Of a stretch of DNA of 64,000 bases, positions 44,913 to 57,700 are shown piece by piece. Where the stretch lies: contig CM044877.1 in NCBI GenBank assembly GCA_024500155.1, forward strand, positions 11,227,501 through 11,291,500, written 5' to 3'. A program made the position numbers and the translations under genes. Below the pieces are notes generated by a model, which was not told where the DNA came from, did no database searches, and worked only from the letters and a program-made list of their open reading frames with translations. Numbering within the stretch: position 1 is the stretch's first letter; each line of letters starts with the position of its first letter. The stretch is from Chenopodium formosanum (Eukaryota; Streptophyta; Magnoliopsida; Caryophyllales; Amaranthaceae).

Positions 44913-45556
44913 GATTAAGCCCGAACACGTGTCGTGCTGTGATAGGTTAGGATTATTTTACATTTTTCTTTTTAAAAAAATTGATTTTAATTTTTTTTTT
45001 AATAGAACTTTTTCTCTCTCCTCCCCTCCTCTCAATGTTAGCCATCTTCCACGTATAACCCACCGTAGCCAACTACAGTGGTGGAACTAAAAAAATTTCA
45101 TTAGGAGGGCCAATATAAAATACGGAGTACTACCCATGTTTATTCTAATTTCTCATTGGACAATGGACAATACATATTTTAACTCCCTTGAAATATATAT
45201 GGAAAATTTATGTTCAATATGTGTGAAATTTATGTGTAAATTTCTCTTGAAAAAAAAAATGAGTGGAAAATTGAAAAATGGAGCCTTTCTTTAAGCCCAT
45301 TAGCCCAGTAACAAATATTGTGAATGAAAGAATTAATTAAAAAAAAAATGTCAATAGCAAGAGTCGAACACTCGAACTTCATTACAGCCATGGATTCACT
45401 CATATTCTACGCTAAACCAACTGAGCTATCCACCACAAATGAAGTTATTTGTATGCAAACTAATGTTTATAGGAAATCAAGGGGGTGGCCATGGCCTACC
45501 TCACCCCCTTGATTCCTCCCCTGGCCAACTAGCCACCAAAACGTCGAACCCATCAC
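44913..45556. other. Intergenic DNA right of the MULE
   Basis: AT-rich DNA. At 45076 a CAGTGGTGGAAC start followed by TTAGGAGGGCC resembles one end of a hAT-type MITE, with no clear partner. A tRNA-like stretch is annotated separately. The bases at 45549-45556 are the left duplication of the next element. Confidence 0.4.
45349..45440 (-). other. tRNA-like fragment
   Basis: The minus strand reads GTGGATAGCTCAGTTGGTTT, with a perfect A-box-like TAGCTCAGTTGG, and about 55 bases later GTTCGAGTGTTCGACTC, which resembles a B box. The cloverleaf stems do not pair properly, so it is not a functional tRNA. It may be SINE- or MITE-derived. Confidence 0.45.
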
Positions 45557-46409
45557 CAATGATGCACGGGTACGGCTCTGGGCTGCCGTCTCCCGTACCC
45601 GAAACGTCTCGAAGACGGGTATGCGACGGGGACGGCTAGGATACGTCCCCATCAAAAGTGGTACGACACGTCATTTTGGGGACGGCTAGGGTCTTGATCG
45701 GATGCGTTTCGGGTACGGGAAATCCAAAATTCCGCCGTACCCAAGAAGCCCAACCTAATTTTTTTTTAAAAAAACCCCAAATCAGAACAAAACCTACCTC
45801 ATACTCGATTTTCCCCAATTCTCACAAACCCTAAAACTTCGAACTCCTTCATCTTCTCCTTCCCTGTGCGATTTGATTGACGGCGGCGACCGGAGACTCA
45901 CCTGGACGCTGCGACAACCGACGCCTGGTTCAAGGCGGCGCCGGAGACCCACCTTCTTCGCTGGAGACCCACCTGCGAGGCTTCACTGCTTCACTAAGTT
46001 TTTTGACTCTCTTCTTTCTTTTTTTTTTTTTTGAACGGCTCTTCCTGAGTTCTTTCTTTCTTTCTGACTCTCTTCTTTCTTTCTTTGTGCAAGTCTTTTG
46101 TTTTCTTTTTTAATTGTTTTTATGTGTTGTTGATATTATAGTGATTTGTAGTGACATTAAATGAGAATTTCAGTAGGTAATTTTATTTTTATTTTTTTTT
46201 ACATTGTGCAGTTGAATAGAGTCTCAAAATGTTGGTAGTAGTACGGGTAGTGGGTCTGGTAATTTTTTTTTTTAATGGATTTATATTTTGCTGATTTTTT
46301 TTTTTGCCGTATCCGAACCGTACCCGTATTTTGAAAAAAAAAATTTGCCGTATTCTGTCCCCGTATCCGTACCCGTTTTTGTCCCCGTATCCGTATCAGT
46401 GCAACCTAG
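45557..46409. mobile_element. Non-autonomous hAT element with CCGTACCC-rich ends
   Basis: The 8-bp repeat CCCATCAC flanks both ends perfectly (45549-45556, 46410-46417). The termini CAATGATGCAC and, on the minus strand, CTAGGTTGCAC match at 8 of 11 positions. Both ends are followed by arrays of GGGTACGG/GGGGACGG words. The interior includes a leader-like segment with a GGCGGCGACCGGAGAC patch but no transposase. Confidence 0.82.
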
Positions 46410-47078
46410 CCCATCACAACACGTTTTCCCCGACCATCCCTCAACCACCTGCAGCCAAGAAACTCACCCTTTAACCGTCCTGAAACCCACCTTGCAGCCT
46501 CCCCATCCCTCTCGAAAACCACCCTGAACCTCCCTCATCCGCACCATACATCTCGAAACAACCTCAAAACTCCTCTCACCTACCCCAACATACCCTGAAA
46601 CAACTTCCTCAACGAATCCCACAAACCCCTAATCGTTGAACCCCTCGCGAAAAAATGTTAATTTTTATTTTTTTTAAAAAAAAGCTACCAATCCCTACTC
46701 ACATTACAAGGACTAATCACAAAATATAATCAAAGTAGAAAACTAAACACCATAAATATATCAACTATACAATAAATATGAAAATAAATTTATATAATTG
46801 TAACTCACAAGGACTAATCAAAGAATAAACACCATAAATATTAAGTACCTATAATCACAAAATATAATTAAAGTAGCAACTCGGTGCAATGATCGAACCA
46901 CACACTACTCACATTTATTATTACCCTACTTTGGGTTTGCTACTAATTAACAGTTTCCATCGACTTTACACCTTTTGGAGGACCAACTCTCATAGATATT
47001 TAAATTACGAAAATACCCCTAGCACAAACCATTAAACGAGCTCTCAAGAGGCACGCAATTCAAAACCCAATAACTCTT

Positions 47079-47209
47079 TTTTTAAGGTAAGAAGAATTCC
47101 CTTGCAAATTAGGAGGAAATAAGATTTCAATTTCATTGGGGTGAGAATCGAACCCCTCTCAAAGGGGGGAAGCCGGGAAGGAGGGCCTCCAATCACTAGA
47201 CCAACTTTG
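47079..47209 (-). mobile_element. SINE (tRNA-derived)
   Basis: The minus strand starts AAAGTTGGTCTAGTGATTGG (A-box-like), carries GGGGTTCGATTCTCACCCC (B-box-like) and ends in CTTACCTTAAAAAAA. A 6-bp repeat ACTCTT flanks it (47073-47078 and 47210-47215). Box spacing and A-rich tail fit a plant SINE of about 130 bp. Confidence 0.65.
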
Positions 47210-48330
47210 ACTCTTGTTTAGGCCAAAATCTGCTCGCTAGATTCGACCAGGTTCTATAAGTTAACAGCCAGATTAATGAGGATGTGAATGATAGCGTAGG
47301 TTCAAAGAATGGGGGTGAATAACCTACGAAAGATGAACAAAGGGGAAAGGGAAGAAAAGACACAAGATGATGACACAGAAAACCCCAAGAATAAGGGTAA
47401 AAACTGCGGTTGGCGTTGAGTCCACCAATCTACTAGTTTGAGAATGAATTACAGGTACATTACAGGTTGTTTTGTGACTAAAATTGAATCTGTAATTTAA
47501 TACTAATTGCTAATGACTATGAAATATGTTGCCTAGGGCTCGTCCCTTCTGTTTTTACAATGGTCTTCCATCCTATTTATAATAAGAGAGTCTTTTGAAG
47601 TCTTGTAACAACTTCTTTGATGATTCCTTGAAAGTAGGAGCTAGGGCTTTTGACTTGTTCCTTGCTGGTGGTTAGTTGGAGAATAGTGGGAGTGTCCTCC
47701 ATGAAAATAGGAGAAGTAGTTTGACTCCTTGATTTGGTATTCAACGAATGTGGACTTATTTGTGGTGCAGATACATTTAACATTTCTAATTGATTTATAC
47801 CTGGTGGGAAATATTTCCTCCTTGATTGCAGGAAAGCTTATAACAACTTTGACTTCGTCCAAACTTGGATTCTCTTAGAATATTCCTTGGAAATATCTTT
47901 CTTTGATTTTATTTAAGGCCCAGAACCAGGTAGCTGATCACGCAGCAATCTGTAACCTGCGACCTAGCAACTTGTGACCTGCGATCTAGCAACCTGCAGT
48001 AATCTGAACCTGTAGTAAAGTTTTAGGCACAACAACTCTCAAACCCAATAACCTTTTGTATGGTCCATCGACATTGATACATGTATGAGATGTCCTTAAG
48101 CATCCTATAAATACAAACTTGTCACATCATTTATGAGATTGAGGTTATTAATTCTCTCTAATCACATTCCTTGTTCGTGTGGCAAGACTCCACTAACCAA
48201 TTTAGCATATCCCTCTTCATCCATTGCCAAATTTCTCAACCACAAACAACTTGCATTTGCTTCTCCATATTTTTTTCTTAGATGCTTGATACTTTTACAA
48301 TATTAATATTTTATTATTTAACTCTTATAT

Positions 48331-48421
48331 ATTACCTCTGTTACATATTATTTACAACGATTAGACATTTTTCTCTTTACTTTATGTCAAATCGTTGTAA
48401 ATAATAATGTAATGGATGTAT
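48331..48421. repeat. Hairpin MITE, about 90 bp
   Basis: TTACATATTATTTACAACGAT and ATCGTTGTAAATAATAATGTAA are inverted copies near the ends. TA lies outside each end, suggesting a Stowaway-type element. Confidence 0.6.
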
Positions 48422-48774
48422 TAATTATTGATATTTAACATATAAACTATATTTTACGAAATTTCATCTTTACAATATTTGTGGAACAGATAAACTAATC
48501 ATTAAATGTATGAATTTAACCAGTCACAATCAGATTAATTGTTTTTTATTTTTACTACTCGTATTAAGATACCTAAGCTAGCGGTTACACTTTTTGTTAA
48601 TTCACATATATAAAACACACTTTTCATTATTTATTTCTTTGTTTTCCAAATATTAACATCATATCGTTGCTTCCATCTTTTGTAATACTCCATGCTTATT
48701 GAACAACTAATTTTCAAGCACACCCATTGGTTACTTATTTAGAGTGGACATTAAGAAAGAGAAAGAGAAAAAAT

Positions 48775-49862
48775 TAGGGCTTACAAACAGATCAAGTCGG
48801 GTCACTTTAATTTCGTTTTCGTGTCATTTTGATTTCGGGTCAAAAACCCTCCAACCCTAACCTGGTCCGTTTAGTTTTTCGGGTTAAAAAATATGACCTA
48901 GCCTGATGTGTTTAATTTCGGGTTAACTTGAAATGACCCACTTAACCTGATTTTTTTTCTCTAATCGATTTTATGGAAAAAAAAATTTCAGATGTTCTAT
49001 TTAACTAGATTTTGTTGCTTTGGGTGTAAAATGGGTCATCCCAATATGTTTTTTTTTTTTTTGCAAATTATAAAAAAATCTTTGAAAGGGACATGTTAAT
49101 TGAAAGAAAAAAAAAATAAACAAACACCCATAGAATGTTGATATACAATGCATAAAATAACTCACAAAAATATCACTAACCATCGATGACAAAATTCCAA
49201 ACACAACAATTAACTGGAAAAAATAAAAGTATAAACCCCAAAAATTACAAGCACAAACTCATATGTACAAGAGTACAACCATGAACCTAGAAAAAAATTT
49301 AAGAACAAAATAAAACAAATGGATACAAAGAAAGTCTTGTTGTTAGATCGACGGTGAAATGTATAAGGCCAACGAGAAGGAGGAGAAAGTAAAGGCGCAA
49401 ACAAAATAAGTTCAATGGAGTTATGGACTGTGCAGGACCTCCAATCAAAGCTTCCAAGAAATGTTCAATGGAGGAGAGGGAAACGGGTGGAAAGAGAGAG
49501 AAAAAAGATAGGAATTTTTAAAATATATAGCCGCAAGAGTAATTGGAAAAAAGTATGTTATATATCTAAGGTTTTATTTGGGCAAACACTCACTTTTGGG
49601 CCGGGGCATTTGGGTTGTTTTATTTTTTGCTCAAAATACTCCTGGTTTGTGTTATCAGGTTGGGCTTGATCTTCATTTTGACTCATTAAAGGGTTAGATG
49701 GGTCGTTTCGGGTTGAGAATTTCAATATTAACCTAAGCCATTTTAATTTCAGGTCGGTTTCGTGACAACTCATTTATTGTTTTGGGTTGAAAATCTCAAC
49801 CTGCTATTTTTGGGTCGGGTTTGTGTCGGTTATCGGGTCGGGGTCATCTTTTGCCAGCCCTA
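48775..49862. mobile_element. Non-autonomous hAT element with GGGTCGGGT-rich ends
   Basis: The left end TAGGGCTTACAAACAGATCA and the right end on the minus strand TAGGGCTGGCAAAAGATGA are related inverted repeats. The flanking octamers GAAAAAAT and AATAAAAT match at 6 of 8. Both ends carry CGGGTCA/TTTCGGGTT words. The interior is AT-rich with no coding evidence. Confidence 0.65.
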
Positions 49863-49870
49863 AATAAAAT

Positions 49871-50388
49871 GTTTAAAAATCCAAATGCACCAATTTAGGA
49901 GAGATATACCTTGTAACTAGTCAAAGGTATGCATTGTATATATATGGGCCACTTGTCACATTGTTTGTTTGTTTGTTTTTTTTTTTTTTTCTTTTTGTTG
50001 TTTCATGTGCAAACCTATGCCCACAAACTTGTATGACAATCAATGAAATTATATGAGCATATTGACATGAGAATTGGATATAAATGAGGTGGAAGAAAGA
50101 GAATTCAATTTTTTAAAAAAAAAATTAAAAAAAATTGATGACCACCATTGCCTCGGGCAATTGATGGCTTTACTACCACCCTTAATTAACATGATAGGTC
50201 ACCGTTTTCCTGAACCCTTCACTATCACTACTAGCGATAAGGGTTACTGTCGACTTGAACCCTTCACTGTCACTATCAGCACTAAGGTTCAATGCGCCAC
50301 TTGTTTCATATTACATCTATGTTTATATCCGTTCATTATAATGTAACTAGTCTACACATTATTTAAGTCTAAGTGCCTGATTTTTATA
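49871..50388. other. Intergenic DNA
   Basis: AT-rich DNA with a T run at about 49978-49990. An open frame at 50074-50346 has no motif and two near-repeats (GAACCCTTCACT-TCACTA). I do not call a gene. Confidence 0.4.
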
Positions 50389-50390
50389 TA

Positions 50391-50677
50391 CTCCCTCCGT
50401 CCCCAAAAGAACGGTCCATTTGGCCTAATTTTATTCCCCAAAAAAATGACCCACTAGCATTAAAATACTCACCAATTTGCAACAATATTTGTGCAAAATT
50501 AGCTTCTCCATATAAAATTTTGTTTTTCCATATACTTTTATTACTATCTCTCTCTACTTTTTTGTAAACCCCATATAAAAATTTATCTTTCTAATATATT
50601 TTAACTTCTTTTTATTTAACTTTATTAATACCCGCAAAATCAACCCAAAAGGATCGTTCTTTCGGGGACGGAGGGAG
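50391..50677. mobile_element. Stowaway MITE, 287 bp
   Basis: The ends CTCCCTCCGTCCCCAAAAGA and the inverse TCGGGGACGGAGGGAG are flanked by TA (50389-50390, 50678-50679). This is the canonical Stowaway terminus. Confidence 0.9.
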
Positions 50678-50679
50678 TA

Positions 50680-51702
50680 GTTATTTATGTGTACCTTATT
50701 GGTTTTTTTTTCCTTTCCAAATGCTTCATTTAAATTTGTAAATTAAAATATTTGTATTAAGTCCAAATATATATTTTTGACCTTCTAAATGACTTGCGTG
50801 GACCTGGTCCACAATACTATTATTGTGGACTCGAGATTTATACACACGCAACCGACATTATATTGAACATAGTAACCTTTATTTTTAACATAGTAACATT
50901 TATTAAAACTTGTATAACGTTTAATATAATTGTAAACTTGAATATGACGTTATGACCCTAATTTTAGCATAGTGATCTTTTATTTTTTTATATTGACCAG
51001 TATATAAAATATTTCATTAAAAAAATTAACCTCTTATAGCCTATATATAACCATGACTTTTAATGTAACATAGTGACCTTATTTTATTATAATGACCTTT
51101 TTTTTATTAGTAAAACAACCATAGTTTCTCTAATATTAGTGGTCTATAATAAATTACTGTGAACAAGGTTCATTTAAGAATTTGTCTTTATTTGACCTTA
51201 GTTTTAGTTGGAATTATAATTTGACATCAACAAACTTTTCTAGATTTTTTTTTTTTTTTATTAAAAAAAAAACATTTCTAAGATTATGAATTTACATGGA
51301 GGATTATGAATTTGCTTTGAAAATACGGAGTAATTCCTATATTGATATATGCCATGATTTTACATAGGGGAAAGGCCTTTTATGTAACTTTCGAAGATAA
51401 GTCGAAGAAAAGAAGAGCTTATCTTTAAAATAAGTCACGTGGATCGCAATCCGAGGTTCGAACTAGTGTGTAAAGAAGCAGAAATTTTTTTGAGTCATAC
51501 TTTGAAATTTTGGGAAATGTTTGGTCAAGTGTTCCCATCTTCGATCAACTACTTCTTACCAAAAGTTTTTTTTTTTTTCCATTCTCGTCAACTCTAGATC
51601 TCACTGGAAACTTCACCTTTGAAATTGAAATTAACATTTAATTTACAAACTAATATTTGGTCTTTAGCGAACGTGAAACGCCGCAATATCACCTGTGATG
51701 CA
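50680..51702. other. Intergenic DNA
   Basis: No gene is seen. A loose repeat of AACATAGTGACCTTTATTTT-type phrases runs from about 50865 to 51110. T runs lie at about 51245 and 51570. Confidence 0.4.
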
Positions 51703-51718
51703 CATTACTATACTCTCA

Positions 51719-52166
51719 AGATGTACGTCCTTTCGTGCTGAAGTTATAGCTTTTACTCGCGATCTTGAACTGGCAAAAAACCTTCAGATCACACACCTCG
51801 AAGTTCAATTAGATAACTTAGCCTATGTGCAAATTCTACAACAGGGAAAGGCCCCTAGTGGCGAGTGTGTTCATGAGTTCTCAAGATGTATTAGCATGAT
51901 TAAGGATGACAATTGGGAAGTACAGGTTACACATGTTTTTCGTGAAGGAAACTGCGCGGCGGATTGGTTGGCCAACCGCGGAGTCTCTCAAGACACTCAT
52001 TTAGATATTCTTGATTTCATTCCCATAGACCTTAGTCGTATCTTAGAAGAGGATGTCCGAGGTGTGGCTTTCCCACGCCTAGTTCCTCCTTGATTGTGTG
52101 TTTATTTGTTTTCTTGTCTTTTCTTTCATTTTATTTTCTTTGTATTTGGCTATGCCTCTCTTGAAT

Positions 52167-52200
<34 letters not shown>
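51719..52200 (+). mobile_element. 5'-truncated LINE with poly(A) tail
   Basis: The insert is bounded by CATTACTATACTCTCA (51703-51718) and CACTACTATACTCTCA (52201-52216), a 16-bp target duplication with one mismatch. It ends in a run of over 30 A. The coding part, open to TGA at about 52093, is the C-terminal RNase-H-like domain of a plant L1-type LINE (TSFRAEVIAFTRDLELA, then LEVQLDNLAYV, then VFREGNCAADWLA). The rest of the LINE is missing through normal 5' truncation. Confidence 0.9.
51721..52093 (+). pseudogene. LINE RNase-H-like domain remnant
   Basis: About 124 residues of the plant reverse-transcriptase-associated RNase H family (RVT_3 type): the FRAE motif near the start, SDN-like QLDN in the middle and HVFREGNCAADWLA near the end. 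In the usual motif Asp follows Ser in ESDN; here it is QLDN with the Asp retained. There is no start codon of its own, so it is not expected to be expressed as a protein. Confidence 0.85.
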
Positions 52201-52201
<1 letters not shown>

Positions 52202-52216
52202 ACTACTATACTCTCA

Positions 52217-52461
52217 TTTGTCATTCTAGTATTCTACATACATGACTCGGTTCATTTTACTAATACTTACGTTAGTAAGTTACTGGTATTGTTGTTAAAG
52301 TTGATGTTTTAATTGCTACTTTTTTATGTTGTTACTCAAACACAATCAATGGCTACTTTTTGTATTGTTACTCTAACAAGAGAACGTAAAATTAAAATAC
52401 AACTTGAAAGTTGTGTTTTACTTCTTTTTTATGAGTTATAAATAGCACGTCGGTTTGACAC
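52217..52461. other. Spacer between LINE and CACTA element
   Basis: AT-rich DNA. Its last 20 bases (GCACGTCGGTTTGACA) join naturally to TTCGGTTTCGG at 62369, showing that the CACTA element split a pre-existing repeat. Confidence 0.5.
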
Positions 52462-52481
52462 ACTACAAGAAAAACAATTTT

Positions 52482-52700
52482 GGGCAACGGATTAATAATT
52501 TATGGGCAACAAAATTAATAATCGTCGCCCAAACATCTAATTATGGACCACGAGGTAAATTTTGTCGCCCAATGTACAATAACAGGCGACGACCAAGATT
52601 TGCGTTGCCCTTATTCATAAATGGGCCACGAAATTATTGATAGTTGCCCATTAATATGACTGGGGCGACAAAATAACTTAACCCATTGCCCAAACCAATT
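52482..52700. repeat. Left subterminal repeats of the CACTA element
   Basis: Motifs GGGCAACGG, GTCGCCCAA, GGCGACGACC, GTTGCCCTT, GGGGCGACAAA and TTGCCCAAA occur every 15-35 bp in both orientations. Confidence 0.8.
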
Positions 52701-53991
52701 AAATTGGGTTGAAAAGGATGTTTAATGTCGTTGCCCATCAATTAAAATTGGGCGGAAATAAAACCCGCTTAATAAAAATCCCAAATATGCCAAAACTTCA
52801 AATATTAAACTCTGTACTGCCGTACATCATCAGTTTCATCACTTCGGTTCTTCGTCCCTTTCTGGCCTCTGTCCCCTGTTTGTACCAGAGCTTGCAAAAG
52901 CCATTGAAGAGCTGTAGTTTTTGCGTGTTTTTGGTCAATTTCGTTTATTTATACAATATCTAAATCCAAATTTTTCCTTTCTCAATATTACTTTCTAGTT
53001 TGTAATTTTGTCAAACCCTAATTTGTTTGTTAATTTCATAGGTGGTCCGGCGGTGGTTAAAGGAGGCGATAACAACGGCTTCAACGCATCCTGTTAACGG
53101 GTCAGTTATATAGTGGTTAATATTAATCGAATTTTGTTTTCTGTAAAAAAAAAAAAGATTTTGATGCAAAATAATTTTTCTTTTCTATATTAATCGAGTG
53201 ACATTCGAGTTTTGTTTCAATAATGAAATGCAAAATCTGTTCTTGAAAATATTCTATGCTTCTAATTTTCCCAATTTAGATCAATGACGATATTAGTTTT
53301 GGTTAATTTCCCTGATTTTGTTTGGCGTGATGTAAGAAGCTTAGATGACAGATTTGTCCCAAGAAATTGTAAGGATTCTTAGTTGGGTAAGACTAACCCA
53401 GAATCTGATTGAATTATAATTGCTCGTGTAATATCAATTATTAGAGAGCATATTAGAGGATATTAGCTCGCTTAATATTCAGTGAGAATTATATTGTATT
53501 TTGGATGTTGAAGGACAATGATAATAGTTTAATTACTTTGATAAGTGGTTTTCTATCGGGTCTGATTTTTATTAATTTCAGTTGTTGTTAGTTTGTTACA
53601 GATTTACAATATAGAACTTAACATTATAATTATTACATGAGTAAATTGACTACATATAGAGAGATTCAATTATAAGAGAACATGTCTTATTTTAAAATAT
53701 GGCAAACTAGATTCTTTATTTGAACTACCCATGTAATATGAGTGAGTAGAATAAGTAGAGTATGATAAATATTGACTTTCATTCTGATTAACTCATGTGC
53801 AAATAAGAACCTGACTATAATGAACCACGAACTAATTAATTTTTTTGCTTAATTGTAAAGATCCTTCTATTACCCCTTTTGTTCAAGAGCTTAGGAGCTT
53901 CAAAGAAGATCTGAACATTAGTGTTTCTTGATCAAGCTACCAATATTCAGGTTGGTGTTTTTTTATTTGATTGCTTTTGATTGTATTATAC

Positions 53992-54081
<90 letters not shown>

Positions 54082-54729
54082 AGTATGTTTCTTTGATGAG
54101 TACCAGCTTAATTATTATCAATTTTGTGCAGCTATATGATTTGAATAGTACCTGAACTTATTGCTTTAAGAGATATGTTTTGATGAAATTTATCCAGTAG
54201 TATGCCTTGGCCAAATTAATGTAAGAAAAATGATATAATAAAGAAGCTTCTTTGCATATGATATATGTAATTGCGTATACACTTTTTGACTTAATTGGTG
54301 TGCTTAATATATGGATTAATAATTAGTTTATGTCGATGGATAGTTCTTATTAATTGGTGTGCTTAGGATATGGATTAATAATTAGTTTGTGTGGATGGAT
54401 AGTTCTTATTATTAACTTGTAGATGACTAATTTTTTTTGTTCTTTGTTTTTATAATTTATTATTAAAATTTTGACTACAAAAAGCTATCAGTATGTAAAA
54501 TAGTAGGCCTAAAAGAAAATATAAAGAAGAATGGTACTTTGTATTTTAGATTTTTAGGATAACACAAAAATCCTAAGCATTAGCTATACTTTGATTTTTT
54601 TTCGGAAGTGGAGGTGATTAAATTGGCATAATTTGATTGTTTTTAACCTATAAAATTTTTCTTTTTTAACTAACTATTTTTTTTTGCTATTATGCTGTTA
54701 CGGACTATCTTTTATTTTAAATTTCAAGA
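52701..54729. other. CACTA 5' non-coding region
   Basis: This is the likely promoter and leader of the TNP2-like gene, AT-rich after about 53100. It includes the TA array and a 60-bp tandem duplication at about 54290-54411 (TTAATTGGTGTGCTTA). No coding sequence is seen. Confidence 0.5.
53995..54077. repeat. TA dinucleotide microsatellite
   Basis: About 40 uninterrupted TA units in the 5' leader region of the CACTA element. Confidence 0.95.
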
Positions 54730-57700
54730 ATGAATAGAGATCGAACTTGGATGAACCACAATGGTATAAAGGATAGACGCAAACCAGAGTATAAAGCAGG
54801 AGTCGACGAGTTTTTAAAGTTTGCTTATAGGGAAAAAAATGATGACACCTTGTTGAAATGTCCTTGTTTAAACTGTAGATTGAGTTTGGCCCATGATCGA
54901 AAAAATATGCAATGCCACTTACTAGTATATGGTATAGATAGTAGTTATAACCCATGGGTGAGTCACGGAGAATGTGGTGGGCTAGATGTTAATAATGAAG
55001 ATGATAACACGATGGAGGCCTTAGATAATGACGATGATGATGATATACCATTTGATGATATGGCTCCATTGGTTTTTGATGCCACAAATGCATGGAATAA
55101 TAGTACAACTTATGAGGTTCATAGTGATGGTGGTAACTCCATGGAGTTTGGTTCTAGTAGTGGCAATGATGAAACTCCTAGTAAGGAGTTAATGACATTG
55201 CTCGAAGACATGGAGGCCGAATTATATCCAGGGTGCAAGACATTTAAGAGATTAGAGTTTCTTATCACAAAACTACACATTAAGGTTAGCAACAAGTGGA
55301 GTGATAAGTCTTTTTCAATGTTATTGAATACATTACATAGGGCATTTAATCATGATAAAAAATTTCCATCTAATTTTTATGAATCAAAAAAATATACAAA
55401 AGCATTAGGATTGGATTATGTAAAGATCGATGCATGTGTTAACCATTGCATTTTGTATTGCAAGGAGTTTGCAAATGAAGAAAAATGCCCTAAATGCTTG
55501 ACTCCTAGATGGAAGGAAAAAGTTGTGCAAGGTGGTGATGTGTCTTCTGGTGACGAAGACGAGGGTGTTGCTGAAAAGAAAACTCGAATTCCTCAATTAG
55601 TTTTACGTCATTTTCCTCTCATTCCAAGGTTGCAAAGGATGTTTGTCTCCTCGAAGTTAGCAAAGGACATGCGATGGCATAAGGATGAATGCTCAAAAGA
55701 TGAGGTAATGAGACACCCAGCTGATTCAGAAGCATGGAAGTCCTTTGATAAAATATATCCAGACTTTGCTGCTGATGCTCGTAACATACGCTTGGGTTTA
55801 GCAAGTGATGGCTTTAATCCCGGTGCTAACATGAGTAGCAGATATAGCATTTGGCCAGTGATGTTAGTTCCATATAACTTACCTCCTTGGATGTGCATGA
55901 AAAGTGATAACATGATATTATCTTTGCTAATTCCCGGTCCCAAATCTCCGGGAAATGATATAGATGTTTTTTTGCAACCTCTAATTGATGAACTAAAGGA
56001 ATTGTGGGAGACAGGGGTAAAAACTTTTGATGCTCATGCCAAAGAGACATTTAATATGCAAGCAGTGTTGTTGTGGACTATTAGTGACTTTCCAGCTTAT
56101 GCTAATCTCTCTGGTTGGAGTACTAAACAAGAACGTGCATGTCCTAATTGTCATAAAGATACAAGATCAGCTTGGTTAAAACATGGGCGCAAATATTGTT
56201 ATATGGATAACAGAGTGTTTTTAGAGCCAGATCACAAATGGAGACGTAATAGGAATTTGTTTGGTGGAAAAGTTGAACGGGGTCCTCCTCGTACTCCACT
56301 TACAGGACATGATGTTTTAGAGCAATTGAGTGGCTATTCAAATGTGGAATTCGGAAAAGGTGTTACCAGAAAACGAAAGAGAGGCGAACAATACATTATG
56401 CATCAATGGAAAAAAATAAGTGTTTTCTTTCAATTGCCATATTGGAGACATCTTTTAGTGCGACACAACTTAGATGTTATGCATATAGAATTTTTTTTTT
56501 GTGAAAGTATATTAGGCACACTACTTGATTTATCAGGGAAGAATAAAGACACCTTAAATGCGCGATTGGACTTAGATGATATGAAGATGCATAGTCAATT
56601 ACGTGCCAAGCATTTAGGAGATAAAAAATATAAAATCCCTCCAGCAACATACAACCTAACTTTGAATGAACGAAGAAAAATAGTCACCTTTTTGTCTAAC
56701 TTAGCTTTTCCTGATGCATATGGTTCAAATATATCGCGGTGTACATCTTTACAAGATGGAAAGATCATGGGAATGAAAACTCATGACTTCCATGTTTTCA
56801 TGCAAGATTTGCTTACCCCTGCCTTTAAGGGTGTCATAGATGAGAAAGTGTTGGAGCCTTTAAGGGAGCTCAGTTTATTTTTCAAGCAATTATGCTCAAA
56901 AACTTTGAAGGTTTCCGACTTAGAGCGAATGGAATCAAATATCGCAATCACCTTGTGCAAGTTAGAACGTATATTCGTTCCTGCATTTTTTGATGTGATG
57001 ATACATCTTCCAATTCACTTGGCCACTGAGGCTAGGATTGCCGGCCCAGTACATTATCGATGGATGTATCGTTTTGAAAGGTAAGGTTTTAATTTATATA
57101 AAAAAATAGGTTTTATATATAAATAAATACTTATAGATTATAACTAACTTTTTTTTTTGAAAAAGGGCGATGAGGACATTTAAATCATATGTACGGAACA
57201 AAGCTCACCCTGAAGCTTCAATTGCTAATGGGTACATAGAAATGGAATGTCTAACATTTTTCTCAAGATATATTTCTAAGATTGAGACGCAATTTAACCG
57301 TCTAGATCGAAATGACGATATCGATCATCAACAACTCCATACCCTGTCCGTTTTTTCTAAAATGGGCAAGTCTTTAGGGAAGGTAAATATAAAGCAACTG
57401 GCTTTTGATGAATGGAAAGAAGCTCACCTTTATGTTCTAAAAAATTGTGACGAAGCACAACCTTTCTTAGAGTAAGTGTTATGATCTGATTGATTTGAAA
57501 TTTTTTTATTAAAAATATATACAATTAACTAACTTTTAGTTCCTTAATTTCTTTGGTTAGTGAGTATCTAAATGATACGAGTCTTCCAAAGATTGACTTT
57601 TACAAGTGGTTTGAGAATAGGGTAAGTGAGCACACCCGTTTTTTTTTCCTATTATATATTTTTTCCTCTTTTCTTGATTGTTTTCTTTATTACTTATTGT

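Larger units (their letters stand above)
46418..48774. other. Intergenic DNA
   Basis: No gene is seen. 46418-46640 is C-rich, low-complexity DNA continuous with 45480-45556 across the inserted hAT element. A SINE and a small hairpin MITE are annotated separately. A short repeat with CTGCGACCTAGCAAC words occurs at about 47945-48000. Confidence 0.45.

Noticed and set aside
45349..45440. Functional tRNA gene
   Set aside because: Acceptor and T stems do not pair; only the box-like words are present.
49415..50346. Frames at 49415-49669 and 50074-50346
   Set aside because: No motif; the first overlaps a hAT-type element end, the second is short with internal near-repeats.
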